From Caulobacter sp. 602-2 (GTDB lineage Bacteria > Pseudomonadota > Alphaproteobacteria > Caulobacterales > Caulobacteraceae): a stretch of 64,000 nt of DNA. The notes beneath the pieces are model-generated. The model was not told the DNA's origin. It was given only the letters and a program-made list of their open reading frames with translations, and did no database searches. Shown in pieces: positions 7,984 to 16,420 of this stretch. A program made the position numbers and the translations under genes. Each line of letters begins with the position of its first letter. The stretch's first letter is position 1. The stretch lies in the NCBI RefSeq assembly GCF_011043625.1, contig NZ_JAAKGT010000005.1, positions 62,001 through 126,000 of the forward strand, given 5' to 3'.

Positions 7984-9333
7984 ATGACCATCCTGCCGTT
8001 CCTTCGGGGCCGCGGCCTCGCGCGCCCGCTCGCCTCGGCCGGTGCCGACACCGACGCGCCCAAGCCGATCCCGCGCGAGCTGTCGGTGATCCGCCTGCCC
8101 GCCGATCACTACCTGCACCGCGACGCCCCCACCGAATGGTGGTGGCACATCGGCACGCTGAAGGCGGGCGACCGGGTGTTCGGCTTCGAGATCAACGCCG
8201 CCTCGTTCCAGGGCCGGGGCTTCGGCTTCTCGCAGATCATGCTGACCGACGTCGCCACCCAGAAGCACTACCAGCGCACCACCACCTTCACCCCGCCCGC
8301 CGGCTATGATCCGGCGACCTGGGCCGAGCACGACGTCAACCGCGACTGGCGCGTGCGCCTGGGCGACCCCAACAGCCGACTGACCGCGATCAAGGTGACC
8401 AATCCCGGCTCGGGCTACGATCCGCTCGCCACCACCGTTACCGTGACCGGCGGCGGCGGCTCGCAGGCCATCGCCTATCCGCTGATCGACCCGGCCACCG
8501 GCGCGATCCTGTCGATCCAGGTCACCAATCCGGGCCGCGGCTACACCTCGCCGCCGCACATCGTCATCGGCGGTCCCGGCCAGAAGGGTTCGGGCGCCGC
8601 CGCCGAGGCGGTGCACACCTTCATCACCATGGACGCGGCCTGGGGCGATCCCACCCAGAACATGGCCGTGGTCACCAAGCTGACCGACGAGGCCACCGAC
8701 ACCGAGATCGTCTTCGACCTGACCATGTCGCAGAACGGCGCGCCCTTCGTCGTCTGGGGCACCGGCGTCAGCCAGATCCTGCCCAAGGCCAGCGGCTCGC
8801 ACCTGCAGACCGGCAACTACTACTACTCACTGACCAACATCGCCGCCTCGGGCACGATCACCATCGACGGCGAGATCTTCGAGGTGACCGGCAAGACCTG
8901 GATGGACCACGAGTACGGCTTCTTCGGCACCGCCCAGAACCCGGTGAAGTGGATCCTGCAGAACGCCCAGCTCGACAATGGCTGGTCGTTGTCGAACCAC
9001 TACGTGCTGTACGGCGAACACAAACGGCCCATGCCGGGCGAGCCGGTCCCCTGCGAGGTCACCCTGCAGGACCCGGACGGCCAGATGTACGTCGTGCCGG
9101 GCGTGATGACCGCCGATCGCCCCTGGACCAGCCCGGCCTCCGGCGTGGTCTACTATCTCGACTATCAGCTCGACATCGCCGGCTTCGACGCGGTGCTGAA
9201 CTTCAAGGCCCTTGTGGCCGACCAGGAGTTCCCGCTGCCGACCGGCTCGATCTACGAGGGCATAGCCTCGGCCGAGGGCAGCTTCCAGGGCCAGGCGACG
9301 ACGGGCACGGGCTGGATCGAGCAGGCGCTCTGA
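7984..9333 (+). CDS. AttH/CrtC-like lipocalin-fold protein with inserted repeat module
   Basis: The protein (449 aa) begins its domain with APTEWWWHIGTLKAGDRVFGFEI, the EWW-x-hG-L signature of AttH and carotenoid 1,2-hydratase-like (PF07143) proteins, and later has TWMDHEYGFFG, the conserved second motif of the fold. Between them, residues about 136-208 form two copies of a repeat (KVTNPGSGYDPLATTVTV and QVTNPGRGYTSPPHIVIG, each ending in a Gly/Ala-rich GGGGSQA or GQKGSGA) that does not belong to the lipocalin fold and looks like an insertion. No clear signal peptide. Substrate unknown; a hydratase or a sterol/lipid-processing role are both possible. A TTGACA at 7874-7879 may be part of its promoter. 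Confidence 0.88.
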   Translation: MTILPFLRGRGLARPLASAGADTDAPKPIPRELSVIRLPADHYLHRDAPTEWWWHIGTLKAGDRVFGFEINAASFQGRGFGFSQIMLTDVATQKHYQRTTTFTPPAGYDPATWAEHDVNRDWRVRLGDPNSRLTAIKVTNPGSGYDPLATTVTVTGGGGSQAIAYPLIDPATGAILSIQVTNPGRGYTSPPHIVIGGPGQKGSGAAAEAVHTFITMDAAWGDPTQNMAVVTKLTDEATDTEIVFDLTMSQNGAPFVVWGTGVSQILPKASGSHLQTGNYYYSLTNIAASGTITIDGEIFEVTGKTWMDHEYGFFGTAQNPVKWILQNAQLDNGWSLSNHYVLYGEHKRPMPGEPVPCEVTLQDPDGQMYVVPGVMTADRPWTSPASGVVYYLDYQLDIAGFDAVLNFKALVADQEFPLPTGSIYEGIASAEGSFQGQATTGTGWIEQAL

Positions 9334-9345
9334 GACTTCGGCGGA

Positions 9346-9370
9346 CGCGGAGGACGCCTTGTCCTCCGCG
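9346..9370. terminator. Hairpin between convergent genes
   Basis: Perfect 10-bp arms CGCGGAGGAC and GTCCTCCGCG separated by GCCTT, sitting in the 42-bp gap between two convergent genes. There is no T-tract on either side, so it is best called a bidirectional terminator-like hairpin. Confidence 0.5.
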
Positions 9371-9375
9371 GCGCC

Positions 9376-11052
9376 TCAGAAGTCGTTGCTCCAGCGCTGC
9401 ACCGAGGCCAGCGGCAGCCAGGCCTCGAACACCAGGCCCTCGGCATGGAAGTCAAAGCGCGAGCGGCCCTTCAGTTCGCGCTGGGTCAGGTTCTCGATCA
9501 GCCGCGCCCCGAAGCCGAACCGCTCGGGCTGGCTGACCGCCGGACCGCCGCTCTCGCTCCAGGTCAGACGGAGCTGCCTGGCGTCCTGGTCGACGCTCCA
9601 GCGCAGGCTCACCCGCCCCTCCGGCGCCGACAGCGCGCCGTACTTGGCGCTGTTGGTGGCCAGTTCGTGCAGCACCATCGACAGCGACACCGCCACGTGC
9701 GGGCTCAGCGCCACCTTCGGCCCCGAGGCGTCTATGCCCTCGCCGTGGGCGCGCACGCAGATGGCCGCCACGTCGGTCAGGTCGGCCTCGTTCCAGCCGG
9801 TGCGGGTCAGAAGGTCGTGGGCGGCCGAGAAGGCCACCAGGCGCTCGGTGAAGATCCGCACCTGGTCGGCGTCGAGCTTGGCGAAGGTCTGGCGGGCCAG
9901 CGACTGCACCGTGGCCAGGTTGTTCTTCACCCGGTGGTTCAGCTCGTTGATCATCACCGCCTGGCGCGCCTCGCGGGCCTCCAGCTCGTGCGAGGCCGCG
10001 ACCAGGGCCTCGCGCACGACGGCGATCTCGGCCAGACCGCCGCGCTTGCCCGGATCCAGCGGCCGCCCCTCGCCGATCGCCCCAGCGTCCTCGACCAGGC
10101 CCACCACCTCGCGATTGATGCGGTTGGCCAGGAACAGCGCCATGCCCACGCCCAGCAGCAGCAGCAGCGGAAAGATCGCCGCCGTGCCCCAGGCCGCCGC
10201 CACGCCCACCTTGGCGACGTCGGCGCGGGGAATGGCCACCACTAGCGTCCAGCCGGTGCGGGGCGAGCGGGTGTAGGCCACGCGGGTCTTCACGTTGTCG
10301 AGCGACACGCTCTTGCTGATCCCCTCGTTGGAGCGGGCCAGGTTGCGGGTCATGTCCGGCGAGGCGCTGGCGCCGGTGAAGCGCTCGTTGCGCACCGAGC
10401 GGGCGATCACCTTGCGCTGGTTGTCCAGGATGGTGGCGACCCAGCTCTCGGGCGCGCGCTGCTGGCGGAACACCGAGGTGAAGCTGGCCGCCTCGACCAC
10501 GTAGGAGACCACGTAGGGCTGGCCCTTGATGTCCACGGGCGCGCCGACGGTGATCACGTGGCGCTGGGCCAGCGCGCCCATGCGCAGGTCGGAAACCTGG
10601 GTGCGGCCGGCCGCGCGGGCGGCGACCATGTAGGCCGGCGGCGGGGTCTTGGGCAGGACCGCGCCCCAGGGGGCCAGGGTGTTGACCACCTGCTGGCCGT
10701 CGGCCGCGGTCACGGCCACCCAGCCGGGCCGATTGCCGGTGGCGCGCTTGGCCCGGATGTAGAAGTTCTTCCAGTCGCCGTTCAGCAGGGCCTGGTCGGT
10801 GGCCAGGGTCTCGGCCACGGCCACGCCCTCGGCCACCTGCCGGTCGACCGCGCCCGACAGCGCCCGCGCCGTGGCCAGCAACTGCTCTTCCAGCTGGTCG
10901 CGGTTCTGGCGGTTGGAGCGCTCCAGCAGCAGGGCCGTGGCGGCGAGCGCCGGCACCAGCAGGCTGACGGTCAGCAGCACCAGCAGGCCGCGGACCGAGC
11001 TGCGCAGGCCCCGGTGCGACGTGGCCGGGGTCTCGGAGGGAGTGGACGCCAT
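9376..11052 (-). CDS. HWE/HisKA_2-family sensor histidine kinase
   Basis: Membrane sensor kinase of 558 aa. A first transmembrane helix lies near residues 20-42 (LLVLLTVSLLVPALAATALLL), followed by an extracytoplasmic sensing region of about 230 residues that looks like a Cache-type domain, then a second helix (AAAWGTAAIFPLLLLLGVGMALFLA). The cytoplasmic part shows ELNHRVKNNLATVQSLARQT, the phosphoacceptor motif of HWE/HisKA_2 kinases, VLHELATNSAKYGALS as the N-box, and GFGARLIE. This class typically feeds general stress or light pathways in alphaproteobacteria. No response regulator is adjacent. A tiny open frame ends 8 nt upstream of its ATG. Confidence 0.94.
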   Translation of the reverse strand: MASTPSETPATSHRGLRSSVRGLLVLLTVSLLVPALAATALLLERSNRQNRDQLEEQLLATARALSGAVDRQVAEGVAVAETLATDQALLNGDWKNFYIRAKRATGNRPGWVAVTAADGQQVVNTLAPWGAVLPKTPPPAYMVAARAAGRTQVSDLRMGALAQRHVITVGAPVDIKGQPYVVSYVVEAASFTSVFRQQRAPESWVATILDNQRKVIARSVRNERFTGASASPDMTRNLARSNEGISKSVSLDNVKTRVAYTRSPRTGWTLVVAIPRADVAKVGVAAAWGTAAIFPLLLLLGVGMALFLANRINREVVGLVEDAGAIGEGRPLDPGKRGGLAEIAVVREALVAASHELEAREARQAVMINELNHRVKNNLATVQSLARQTFAKLDADQVRIFTERLVAFSAAHDLLTRTGWNEADLTDVAAICVRAHGEGIDASGPKVALSPHVAVSLSMVLHELATNSAKYGALSAPEGRVSLRWSVDQDARQLRLTWSESGGPAVSQPERFGFGARLIENLTQRELKGRSRFDFHAEGLVFEAWLPLASVQRWSNDF

Positions 11053-11212
11053 GGGCGGATTTACGCGGCGGCGGCCAGGAGGTTGCGGACAGCCCCTTGG
11101 ATCGCGCCGTTCGTCAGCCCCGCCATGCCCATGCTCCCCTGCCCGGATGACGCGACCTTACGCGATGCGTCGCCCCTGTCACCCGGTAAGAAACCAGCGT
11201 TATGCGCCGACC

Positions 11213-12490
11213 TTAAGCGTCGGTGCGCGTCTTCAGCAGCACCAGGGCGACGAAGCTGATCGCCGCGGCGACCGCCAGGTAGATCCCGACCGGAACCAGC
11301 CCGCCCTGCGCGGCCAGGGCGGTGGCGACCATCGGCGTCAGGCCGCCGCCGATGATGCCACCGATGTTGAAGGCCATCGAGGCGCCGGTGTAGCGCACGC
11401 GGGCCGGGAACAGCTCGGGCAGCCACGAGCCCAGCGGACCGTAGACGAAGCCCATGGCGAACAGGGCCGCCGACAGGAAGGCGCAGATCAGGGCCAGCGA
11501 GCCGGCGCCCATCATCACCGGCAGCAGCGCCCCGGCGGCCACGGTCATGGCGCAGCCGGCCATCAGCACGCGCCGGGGCGTCGTGGCGTCCGACCAGTAG
11601 CCCGAGGCGACGATGCCCCCGGCCATGAACAGGATGGCGAACAGCTGCACGGCCAGGAACAGCTGGCGGTCATAGCCCAGGGTCTTGGCGCCGTAACCCA
11701 GCGCGAAGGCCGTGGTCAGGTAGAACAGCGCAAAGCAGCAGACCACCGCGAAGGTGCCGCCCAGGGTCTCCCTCCAATGGCGCTTGAGCAGCTCGGCCAG
11801 CGGCACGGCCGGGGGCGGCTCGTGGGCCAGGGCCGCGGCGAAGGCCGGGGTCTCGGTCAGCTTCAGCCGCACCCACAGGCCAAGGCCCACCAGCACCGCG
11901 CTGGCCAGGAACGGCAGGCGCCAGCCCCAGGCCATGAACTGCTCGGGGCTCAGCGCCAGGCCCAGGATCAGGAAAAGACCGTTGGCGGCGATGAAGCCCA
12001 CGGGCGCGCCCAGCTGCGGGAACATGCCAAAGCGCGCCTTCCAGCCGGGAGGGGCGTTCTCGACGGCCAGCAGCGCCGCCCCGCCCCACTCGCCCCCCAG
12101 GCCGAAGCCTTGGCCAAAGCGCAGCACGCACAGCAGCGCCGGCGCCAGCCAGCCGGCCATCTGGTAGGTCGGCAGGAAGGCGATCAGCAGGGTCGAGCCG
12201 CCCATCAGCATCAGCGAAGCCACCAGCGTCGACTTGCGGCCGATGCGGTCGCCGAAGTGGCCGAAGGCGATCGCTCCGACCGGCCGCGCGAAGAAGGCCA
12301 CCGCCAGGCTGGCGTACGAGGCCAGCAGCTGCATCGAGGCCGAGTGCGACGGGAAGAACAGCGGGCCGAACACCAGCGAGGCGGCCGTGGCGTAGATGTA
12401 GAAGTCGTAGAACTCGACCGCCGTGCCCACCAGGCTGGCCAGCAGCACGCGGTGGGAGGAGTTGCTGGTCGGTGCGGCGCTGGCGGTCAT
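11213..12490 (-). CDS. MFS transporter, metabolite:H+ symporter (ProP/ShiA-like) type
   Basis: A 425-residue, 12-helix transporter. The N-terminus LLASLVGTAVEFYDFYIYATAAS is the MHS-subfamily signature, followed by GAIAFGHFGDRIGRKSTL, the classic loop 2-3 motif G-x-x-x-D-R-x-G-R-(R/K), and LRFGQGFGLGGEWGGAALLAVENAP. These match the metabolite:proton symporters for small organic acids, betaine or shikimate-type compounds. The substrate cannot be read from the sequence and neighbours do not help. It stands alone between a kinase and an SDR gene, all on the minus strand but with separate gaps of 160 and 177 nt. Confidence 0.93.
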   Translation of the reverse strand: MTASAAPTSNSSHRVLLASLVGTAVEFYDFYIYATAASLVFGPLFFPSHSASMQLLASYASLAVAFFARPVGAIAFGHFGDRIGRKSTLVASLMLMGGSTLLIAFLPTYQMAGWLAPALLCVLRFGQGFGLGGEWGGAALLAVENAPPGWKARFGMFPQLGAPVGFIAANGLFLILGLALSPEQFMAWGWRLPFLASAVLVGLGLWVRLKLTETPAFAAALAHEPPPAVPLAELLKRHWRETLGGTFAVVCCFALFYLTTAFALGYGAKTLGYDRQLFLAVQLFAILFMAGGIVASGYWSDATTPRRVLMAGCAMTVAAGALLPVMMGAGSLALICAFLSAALFAMGFVYGPLGSWLPELFPARVRYTGASMAFNIGGIIGGGLTPMVATALAAQGGLVPVGIYLAVAAAISFVALVLLKTRTDA

Positions 12491-12636
12491 GGCGTCCTCG
12501 GAAACTTGACCACGGCTTGGCGCTACCCGCCCGCCACGTCAACCATCCGAGAGAAGAAAATCACCCGCGCCAAACAGGAAATCCGCCAAAACCAATGAGA
12601 TTTCTTCGCGTGAACCTTGTTTCAAGGAAGAGGATT

Positions 12637-12660
12637 GCCCCGCCATGCGAACGGCGGGGC
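12637..12660 (-). terminator. Terminator-like hairpin after SDR gene
   Basis: Arms GCCCCGCC and GGCGGGGC (8 bp) with an 8-nt loop, starting 7 nt past the stop of the minus-strand SDR gene. On the minus strand it is followed by AATCCTCTTCC, only weakly T-rich. Confidence 0.5.
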
Positions 12661-12667
12661 CGTGTCC

Positions 12668-13411
12668 TCAGCGGGCCGAGAACCCGCCGTCCACCAGGTG
12701 GTAGCTGCCGGTGATGAACGAGGCGCGGTCCGACAGCAGGAAGCAGGTCAGGGCCGAAACCTCCTCGGGACGGCCCAGGCGTCCGGCCGGATGCAGGCCG
12801 ATCAGGCCGGCGCGGGCCTCGTCGGTCATCTCCGAATGGATCAGCGGAGTCTCGATGAAGCCCGGCCCCACCGCGTTGATGCGCACGCCCTGCGGGGCGT
12901 ACTCGATGGCGGCGGTCTTGGTCATGCCGACCACCGCGTGCTTGGAGGCGACATAGGCGCCCGAGCCCGCCCAGCCGTGCGTGCCCAGGATCGAGGCCAT
13001 GTTGACGATCGAGCCGCCACCGGCCGCCAGCATGGCCGGGATCTCGTACTTCATCGAGTAGAGCACGCTGTTCATGTCGACATCGACGACGCGCTTCCAC
13101 TGGTCCAGCGGGTAGTCGGCCGTGGGCAGGTTGGGGCCGCCGACGCCGGCGTTGTTCACCGCCAGATGCAGGGCGCCGTAGGTGTCGACCGCGAACTTGA
13201 CCATGGCCTCGACCTGGGCCGGATCGGCGACGTCCACCTTGAAGGCGCTGGCCGAACCGACCTCCTTGGCGAGCGTCTGCGCCGCCTCGAGGTTGAAGTC
13301 GGCGATCACCACCTTGGCGCCGCCGGCCGCCAGCTCGCGCACCACCGCCTCGCCGATGCCCGAGGCGCCGCCGGTGACCAGGGCGACCTTGTTCGCGAAT
13401 TCCGTGCTCAT
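12668..13411 (-). CDS. SDR-family NAD(P)-dependent oxidoreductase
   Basis: Classical short-chain dehydrogenase of 247 aa. TGGASGIGE at residues 14-22 is the cofactor loop; an acidic residue after the second strand (VVIADFN) favours NAD over NADP. NNAG near residue 89, the catalytic serine in NMASILGTHG and the YVASK active-site pair are all present. The C-terminal PAGRLGRPEEVSALTCFLLSD and YHLVDGGFSA are the usual substrate-loop and tail motifs of this family. Substrate is not predictable. It is divergent from the phytanoyl-CoA dioxygenase-like gene, with 169 nt between them. Confidence 0.95.
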   Translation of the reverse strand: MSTEFANKVALVTGGASGIGEAVVRELAAGGAKVVIADFNLEAAQTLAKEVGSASAFKVDVADPAQVEAMVKFAVDTYGALHLAVNNAGVGGPNLPTADYPLDQWKRVVDVDMNSVLYSMKYEIPAMLAAGGGSIVNMASILGTHGWAGSGAYVASKHAVVGMTKTAAIEYAPQGVRINAVGPGFIETPLIHSEMTDEARAGLIGLHPAGRLGRPEEVSALTCFLLSDRASFITGSYHLVDGGFSAR

Positions 13412-13580
13412 GAGGCTCTACTCCACTTGGTGTTACATTATACGCCCCGTACCCTATCTGGGAGCGGCCGCCTCCGAGCGCCACCACCACCGCCGCCCAT
13501 TTTTCCCCTCCCCCGCTCCCGGCCCGTCTGACGTGTGCGCCAGCCTTGCGAGCCCCAGGGTTGAGCTCTACGCAAGCGCG

Positions 13581-14249
13581 ATGTGCACCGCTTTGACACC
13601 GACCAGGGTCGGCTCGCCGTCGGCCGAACAGGCCGCCCTCCTCGATCGCGACGGGTATCTGCTGCTGCGCGGCGCGACGCCTAAGGCCTGGCGCGAGCCC
13701 CTGCGCCGCGCCTTCGAGGCGGGTGTCGGGACCGGCGATCAGTGGGGCGTTCCCAAGGCGCCCGGCTGGCGCCACGCCCTGGTCGACCTGAACCCGACGG
13801 TGCGCGAGACCTGCCGCCTGCCCGCCCTGCTGGCGGCGGCGGGGCGGATGCTCGGCGGCCCCTTCTTCCTGGCCCAGGTCGAGGGCCGCGAGCCCCTGCC
13901 CGGCGCCGGGCGTCAGCCCCTGCATCGCGACGGCGCGGGCCTGCACGCGGTGTCAGCCATGATCTTTCTCGACGACTATGGTCCCGACAACGGCGCCACG
14001 CGGGTGGTGCCCCGCGCGCTCGATCAGGGCGACCCCGACGAGACCTTGTCCCTGACCCTGGCCGGCCAGGCGGGCGACATCCTGGTGTTCGACGCCGACC
14101 TGCTGCACGGCGCCACCCGCAACGCCTCCGGCGCGCGGCGGCGCTCGCTGCTGCTGAACTTCCTGCCCGAGCGCGAACGAAACGCCCAGGACGCCTATCG
14201 CGCCATCCGCGATGTGCGCATGGACAACGGCGAGCTCTTCACGCCTTAG
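13581..14249 (+). CDS. Phytanoyl-CoA dioxygenase (PhyH)-family protein
   Basis: Non-haem iron, 2-oxoglutarate-dependent oxygenase fold of the PhyH family (PF05721), 222 aa from ATG 13581. The iron triad is visible as HRDGAG (His-x-Asp) near residue 115 and HGATRNASGARRRSLLLNF near residue 177, where His supplies the third ligand and the arginines bind 2-oxoglutarate. DNGATRVVPRAL between them is also typical. The open frame extends further upstream but into low-complexity proline-rich sequence inside the intergenic region, so the downstream ATG is preferred. No Shine-Dalgarno is obvious. Substrate unknown; members act on lipids, ectoine, or natural products. Confidence 0.88.
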   Translation: MCTALTPTRVGSPSAEQAALLDRDGYLLLRGATPKAWREPLRRAFEAGVGTGDQWGVPKAPGWRHALVDLNPTVRETCRLPALLAAAGRMLGGPFFLAQVEGREPLPGAGRQPLHRDGAGLHAVSAMIFLDDYGPDNGATRVVPRALDQGDPDETLSLTLAGQAGDILVFDADLLHGATRNASGARRRSLLLNFLPERERNAQDAYRAIRDVRMDNGELFTP

Positions 14250-14428
14250 GACGGATCGACATCCATACGACGACCGGCCCCGGACCCGTCCTTCCCCGTG
14301 AAAGCGGGCAAGCTCGGGAAGAAGGGTCAGTGTTGATGAATCCCGGCCTTCTACTTGAGACGAAAGCCTTGGCCATGAGCGCGCATGCGCCATAGCCCTC
14401 TCCCGCGCTCATGCGTTAGAACGGCGCC

Positions 14429-15046
14429 ATGAAAGCCCTGCCCAACATCCTGACCTCCGCCCGCCTGGTCATCGCCCTGTTCATGTTCGTGGCCCTGGCC
14501 ACGGCCGCCGGCGGCGTGCCCTGGCTCAGCGAGCAACTGACGGGCGACCAGCAGTTCTCCCTGCAGCGCTGGGCGTTCTGGGCCTTCGTGATCGCGGCCG
14601 TCACCGACTTCTTCGACGGCTGGCTGGCCCGCAAGCTCGACGCCGTCAGCATCTGGGGCGCGATTCTCGATCCTATCGGCGACAAGATCCTGGTCTGCGG
14701 CGCTCTGCTGGGCCTGATGGCCCTGGGCCCCAACCCGCTGGTCATCCTGCCGGCCGGCCTGATCCTGTTCCGCGAGTTCGCCGTCAGCGCCCTGCGCGAG
14801 GTCGGCGCCGGCAAGGGGATCAAACTGCCCGTCACCCTGCTGGCCAAGTGGAAGACCACCCTGCAGCTGGTGGCCATCGGCGGCGAGCTGGTGGTGGTGT
14901 CCTGGGGCGCGTTCAACCTGCCGCAGGACCCGGCGATCATCGAGCCCGTCTCCTGGGCCGTCCACGGCCTGCTCGGCGTCGCCGCGATCGTCACCCTGAT
15001 CACCGGCGCCCAGTACTGGGAAGCCGCCCGCAAGGCCCTGACCTGA
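14429..15046 (+). CDS. pgsA: CDP-diacylglycerol--glycerol-3-phosphate 3-phosphatidyltransferase
   Basis: Integral membrane enzyme that makes phosphatidylglycerophosphate, the committed step to phosphatidylglycerol and cardiolipin. The CDP-alcohol phosphotransferase signature is complete: DFFDGWLAR, eight residues, then GAILDPIGDK, giving the D-x2-D-G-x2-A-R-x8-G-x3-D-x3-D pattern that binds the metal and CDP. The N-terminal MKALPNILTSARLV is typical for PgsA. Several transmembrane helices fill the 205-residue chain. A soluble esterase-like gene follows after 71 nt; in other Caulobacter-type genomes pgsA lies near uvrC, and here uvrC is about 7 kb away on the same strand. Confidence 0.97.
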   Translation: MKALPNILTSARLVIALFMFVALATAAGGVPWLSEQLTGDQQFSLQRWAFWAFVIAAVTDFFDGWLARKLDAVSIWGAILDPIGDKILVCGALLGLMALGPNPLVILPAGLILFREFAVSALREVGAGKGIKLPVTLLAKWKTTLQLVAIGGELVVVSWGAFNLPQDPAIIEPVSWAVHGLLGVAAIVTLITGAQYWEAARKALT

Positions 15047-15117
15047 GCGCCGCCGCAAATCCGACACACGCATAGGAAGAACATCGCTCTCCCAACACCT
15101 GCGACGGGGGTGGTGCG

Positions 15118-16167
15118 ATGCGTGGCGTGCTGTGCGTTGTGTTGCTCCTTCTTACCCTCGCGCCGCTGACGGCGCGGGCCGAGGGGCGATTGGTGGATTT
15201 CGAGGTCGCCTCGCGGCGCTTCGACGGCAACAAGGCGGGGGTCGCGCTGATCCGCAAAGTCACCGCCTACCTGCCCGACGGCTACGAGGCTGGATCGCGG
15301 CGCTATCCGGTCGTCTACTTCCTGCCCAACCTGTTCGACGGCCATCGCGCGATCTTCGAGCGCGACGGGGCCAAGGCCGTGCTCGACCGGGCCATCGCGG
15401 ACGGATCGGTCCCGCCCCTGATCCTGGTCAGCGCCGACTTCTCCACCCCGGCCGGCAGTTCGTTCTACGCCACCTCGCCGGTGACCGGCGACTGGACGGG
15501 CTTCCTGGCCAAGGACCTGGTGGACGCGGTCGACGGCCGCTTTCGCACCCTGCCCGCCCCGGCCTCGCGCGGACTGCTGGGCGACCGCATGGGCGGCTAT
15601 GGCGCGATCCGCACGGCCATGGTGGCGCCCGGCGTGTTCGGCGCGGTCTACGCCCTGCATCCGGTGGGCACGGGCGTGGGCCTGCAGACCATGAACTCGC
15701 GCCCCAATTTCGAGCGCCTGGCGGCCGCCAGGTCGCTCGACGACCTGGGCGACGACGGCTTCTCGCGAGTGTTCCTGGGGATGTACCAGGCCTTCCTGCC
15801 CAATCTCGACAAGGCCCCGTTCTATGCCGACCTGCCGGCCAGCGGCCGCGGGGCGGGCCTGGCCACCGATCCCGTCCTGACCGCCAAGCTGCAGAACGCC
15901 TTCCTGCTTGACCGCCTGCTGCCGGCCCATGCCGCCGACCTGAAGGGCCTGCGCGGCCTGATGTTCGACTGGGGCCGCTTCGACGGCAACGCCGACCACG
16001 TGGTCGCCAACCGCGCCTTCGCCGGCCTGCTGGAAGAGTTCGGCGTGCCCAACGAGGCCGAGGAGTATCGCGGCTGGTGGGGCGAGCGGCACTGGACGCA
16101 AGACGGCCGCGTCGAGGCCCGCGCCCTGCCGTTCTTCGCGCGGACGCTGGCGTTCGAGCCGGGGTGA
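15118..16167 (+). CDS. Secreted esterase-fold protein lacking the nucleophile serine
   Basis: The 349-aa protein has a Sec signal (MRGVLCVVLLLLTLAPLTARA) and the alpha/beta-hydrolase pattern of the esterase D/antigen 85 group (PF00756): KVTAYLPDGYE, YPVVYFLPNLF, and FLAKDLVDAVDGRFRT. At the nucleophile elbow, where G-x-S-M-G-G is expected, the sequence is GLLGDRMGGYGAI, so Arg157 replaces Ser. The codon CGC (15586-15588) differs from the serine codon AGC by one base. Acid and base candidates remain (DWGRFDGNADH and GERHW). It may be a catalytically dead binding protein or have another activity; a sequencing error is the trivial alternative. Confidence 0.85.
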   Translation: MRGVLCVVLLLLTLAPLTARAEGRLVDFEVASRRFDGNKAGVALIRKVTAYLPDGYEAGSRRYPVVYFLPNLFDGHRAIFERDGAKAVLDRAIADGSVPPLILVSADFSTPAGSSFYATSPVTGDWTGFLAKDLVDAVDGRFRTLPAPASRGLLGDRMGGYGAIRTAMVAPGVFGAVYALHPVGTGVGLQTMNSRPNFERLAAARSLDDLGDDGFSRVFLGMYQAFLPNLDKAPFYADLPASGRGAGLATDPVLTAKLQNAFLLDRLLPAHAADLKGLRGLMFDWGRFDGNADHVVANRAFAGLLEEFGVPNEAEEYRGWWGERHWTQDGRVEARALPFFARTLAFEPG

Positions 16168-16172
16168 GCCCC

Positions 16173-16319
16173 CTACTCGCCCGCGATGATCTCGCCGTCG
16201 TCGTCTTCCTCGGAGGGCCCGTACATCAGCCATTCGCTGTCGGGCCGGTCTTCGCCGCCTGCCCGCTCGGCCTGCATCATCAGGGCCAGCCAGCGCGTCC
16301 CCGTCATCCGCAACACCAT
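16173..16319 (-). CDS. Small acidic hypothetical protein (48 aa)
   Basis: Starts MVLRMTGTRWLALMMQAERA and ends in a strongly acidic tail (PSEEDDDGEIIAGE). A good GGAGG lies five bases before the ATG at 16319, and the codons use G/C at third positions as in neighbouring genes. The stop lies 5 nt beyond the converging esterase-like gene. A Fur-like palindrome at 16346-16364 lies 27 nt upstream, suggesting iron control. Family not recognised; the basic/hydrophobic head and acidic tail give no function. Confidence 0.7.
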   Translation of the reverse strand: MVLRMTGTRWLALMMQAERAGGEDRPDSEWLMYGPSEEDDDGEIIAGE

Positions 16320-16345
16320 GATCGCCTCCAGGACTCAAGGTCGTT

Positions 16346-16364
16346 ATTGAGAGTGACTCGCAAT
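16346..16364 (-). promoter_or_regulatory. Near-perfect palindrome resembling a Fur box
   Basis: ATTGAGAGTGACTCGCAAT is a 9-1-9 inverted repeat with a single mismatch, and the flanking T and A extend it to 21 bp. Its core TGAGAGT-G-ACTCGCA has the 7-1-7 layout of bacterial Fur boxes. It sits just upstream of the 48-aa gene on the minus strand, where a repressor would block transcription. Confidence 0.5.
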
Positions 16365-16420
16365 ATCGAACCAATCAAGGCGATTTCGATGCTTAAGGCG
16401 TCCTACCTATGAGCGTGGGC

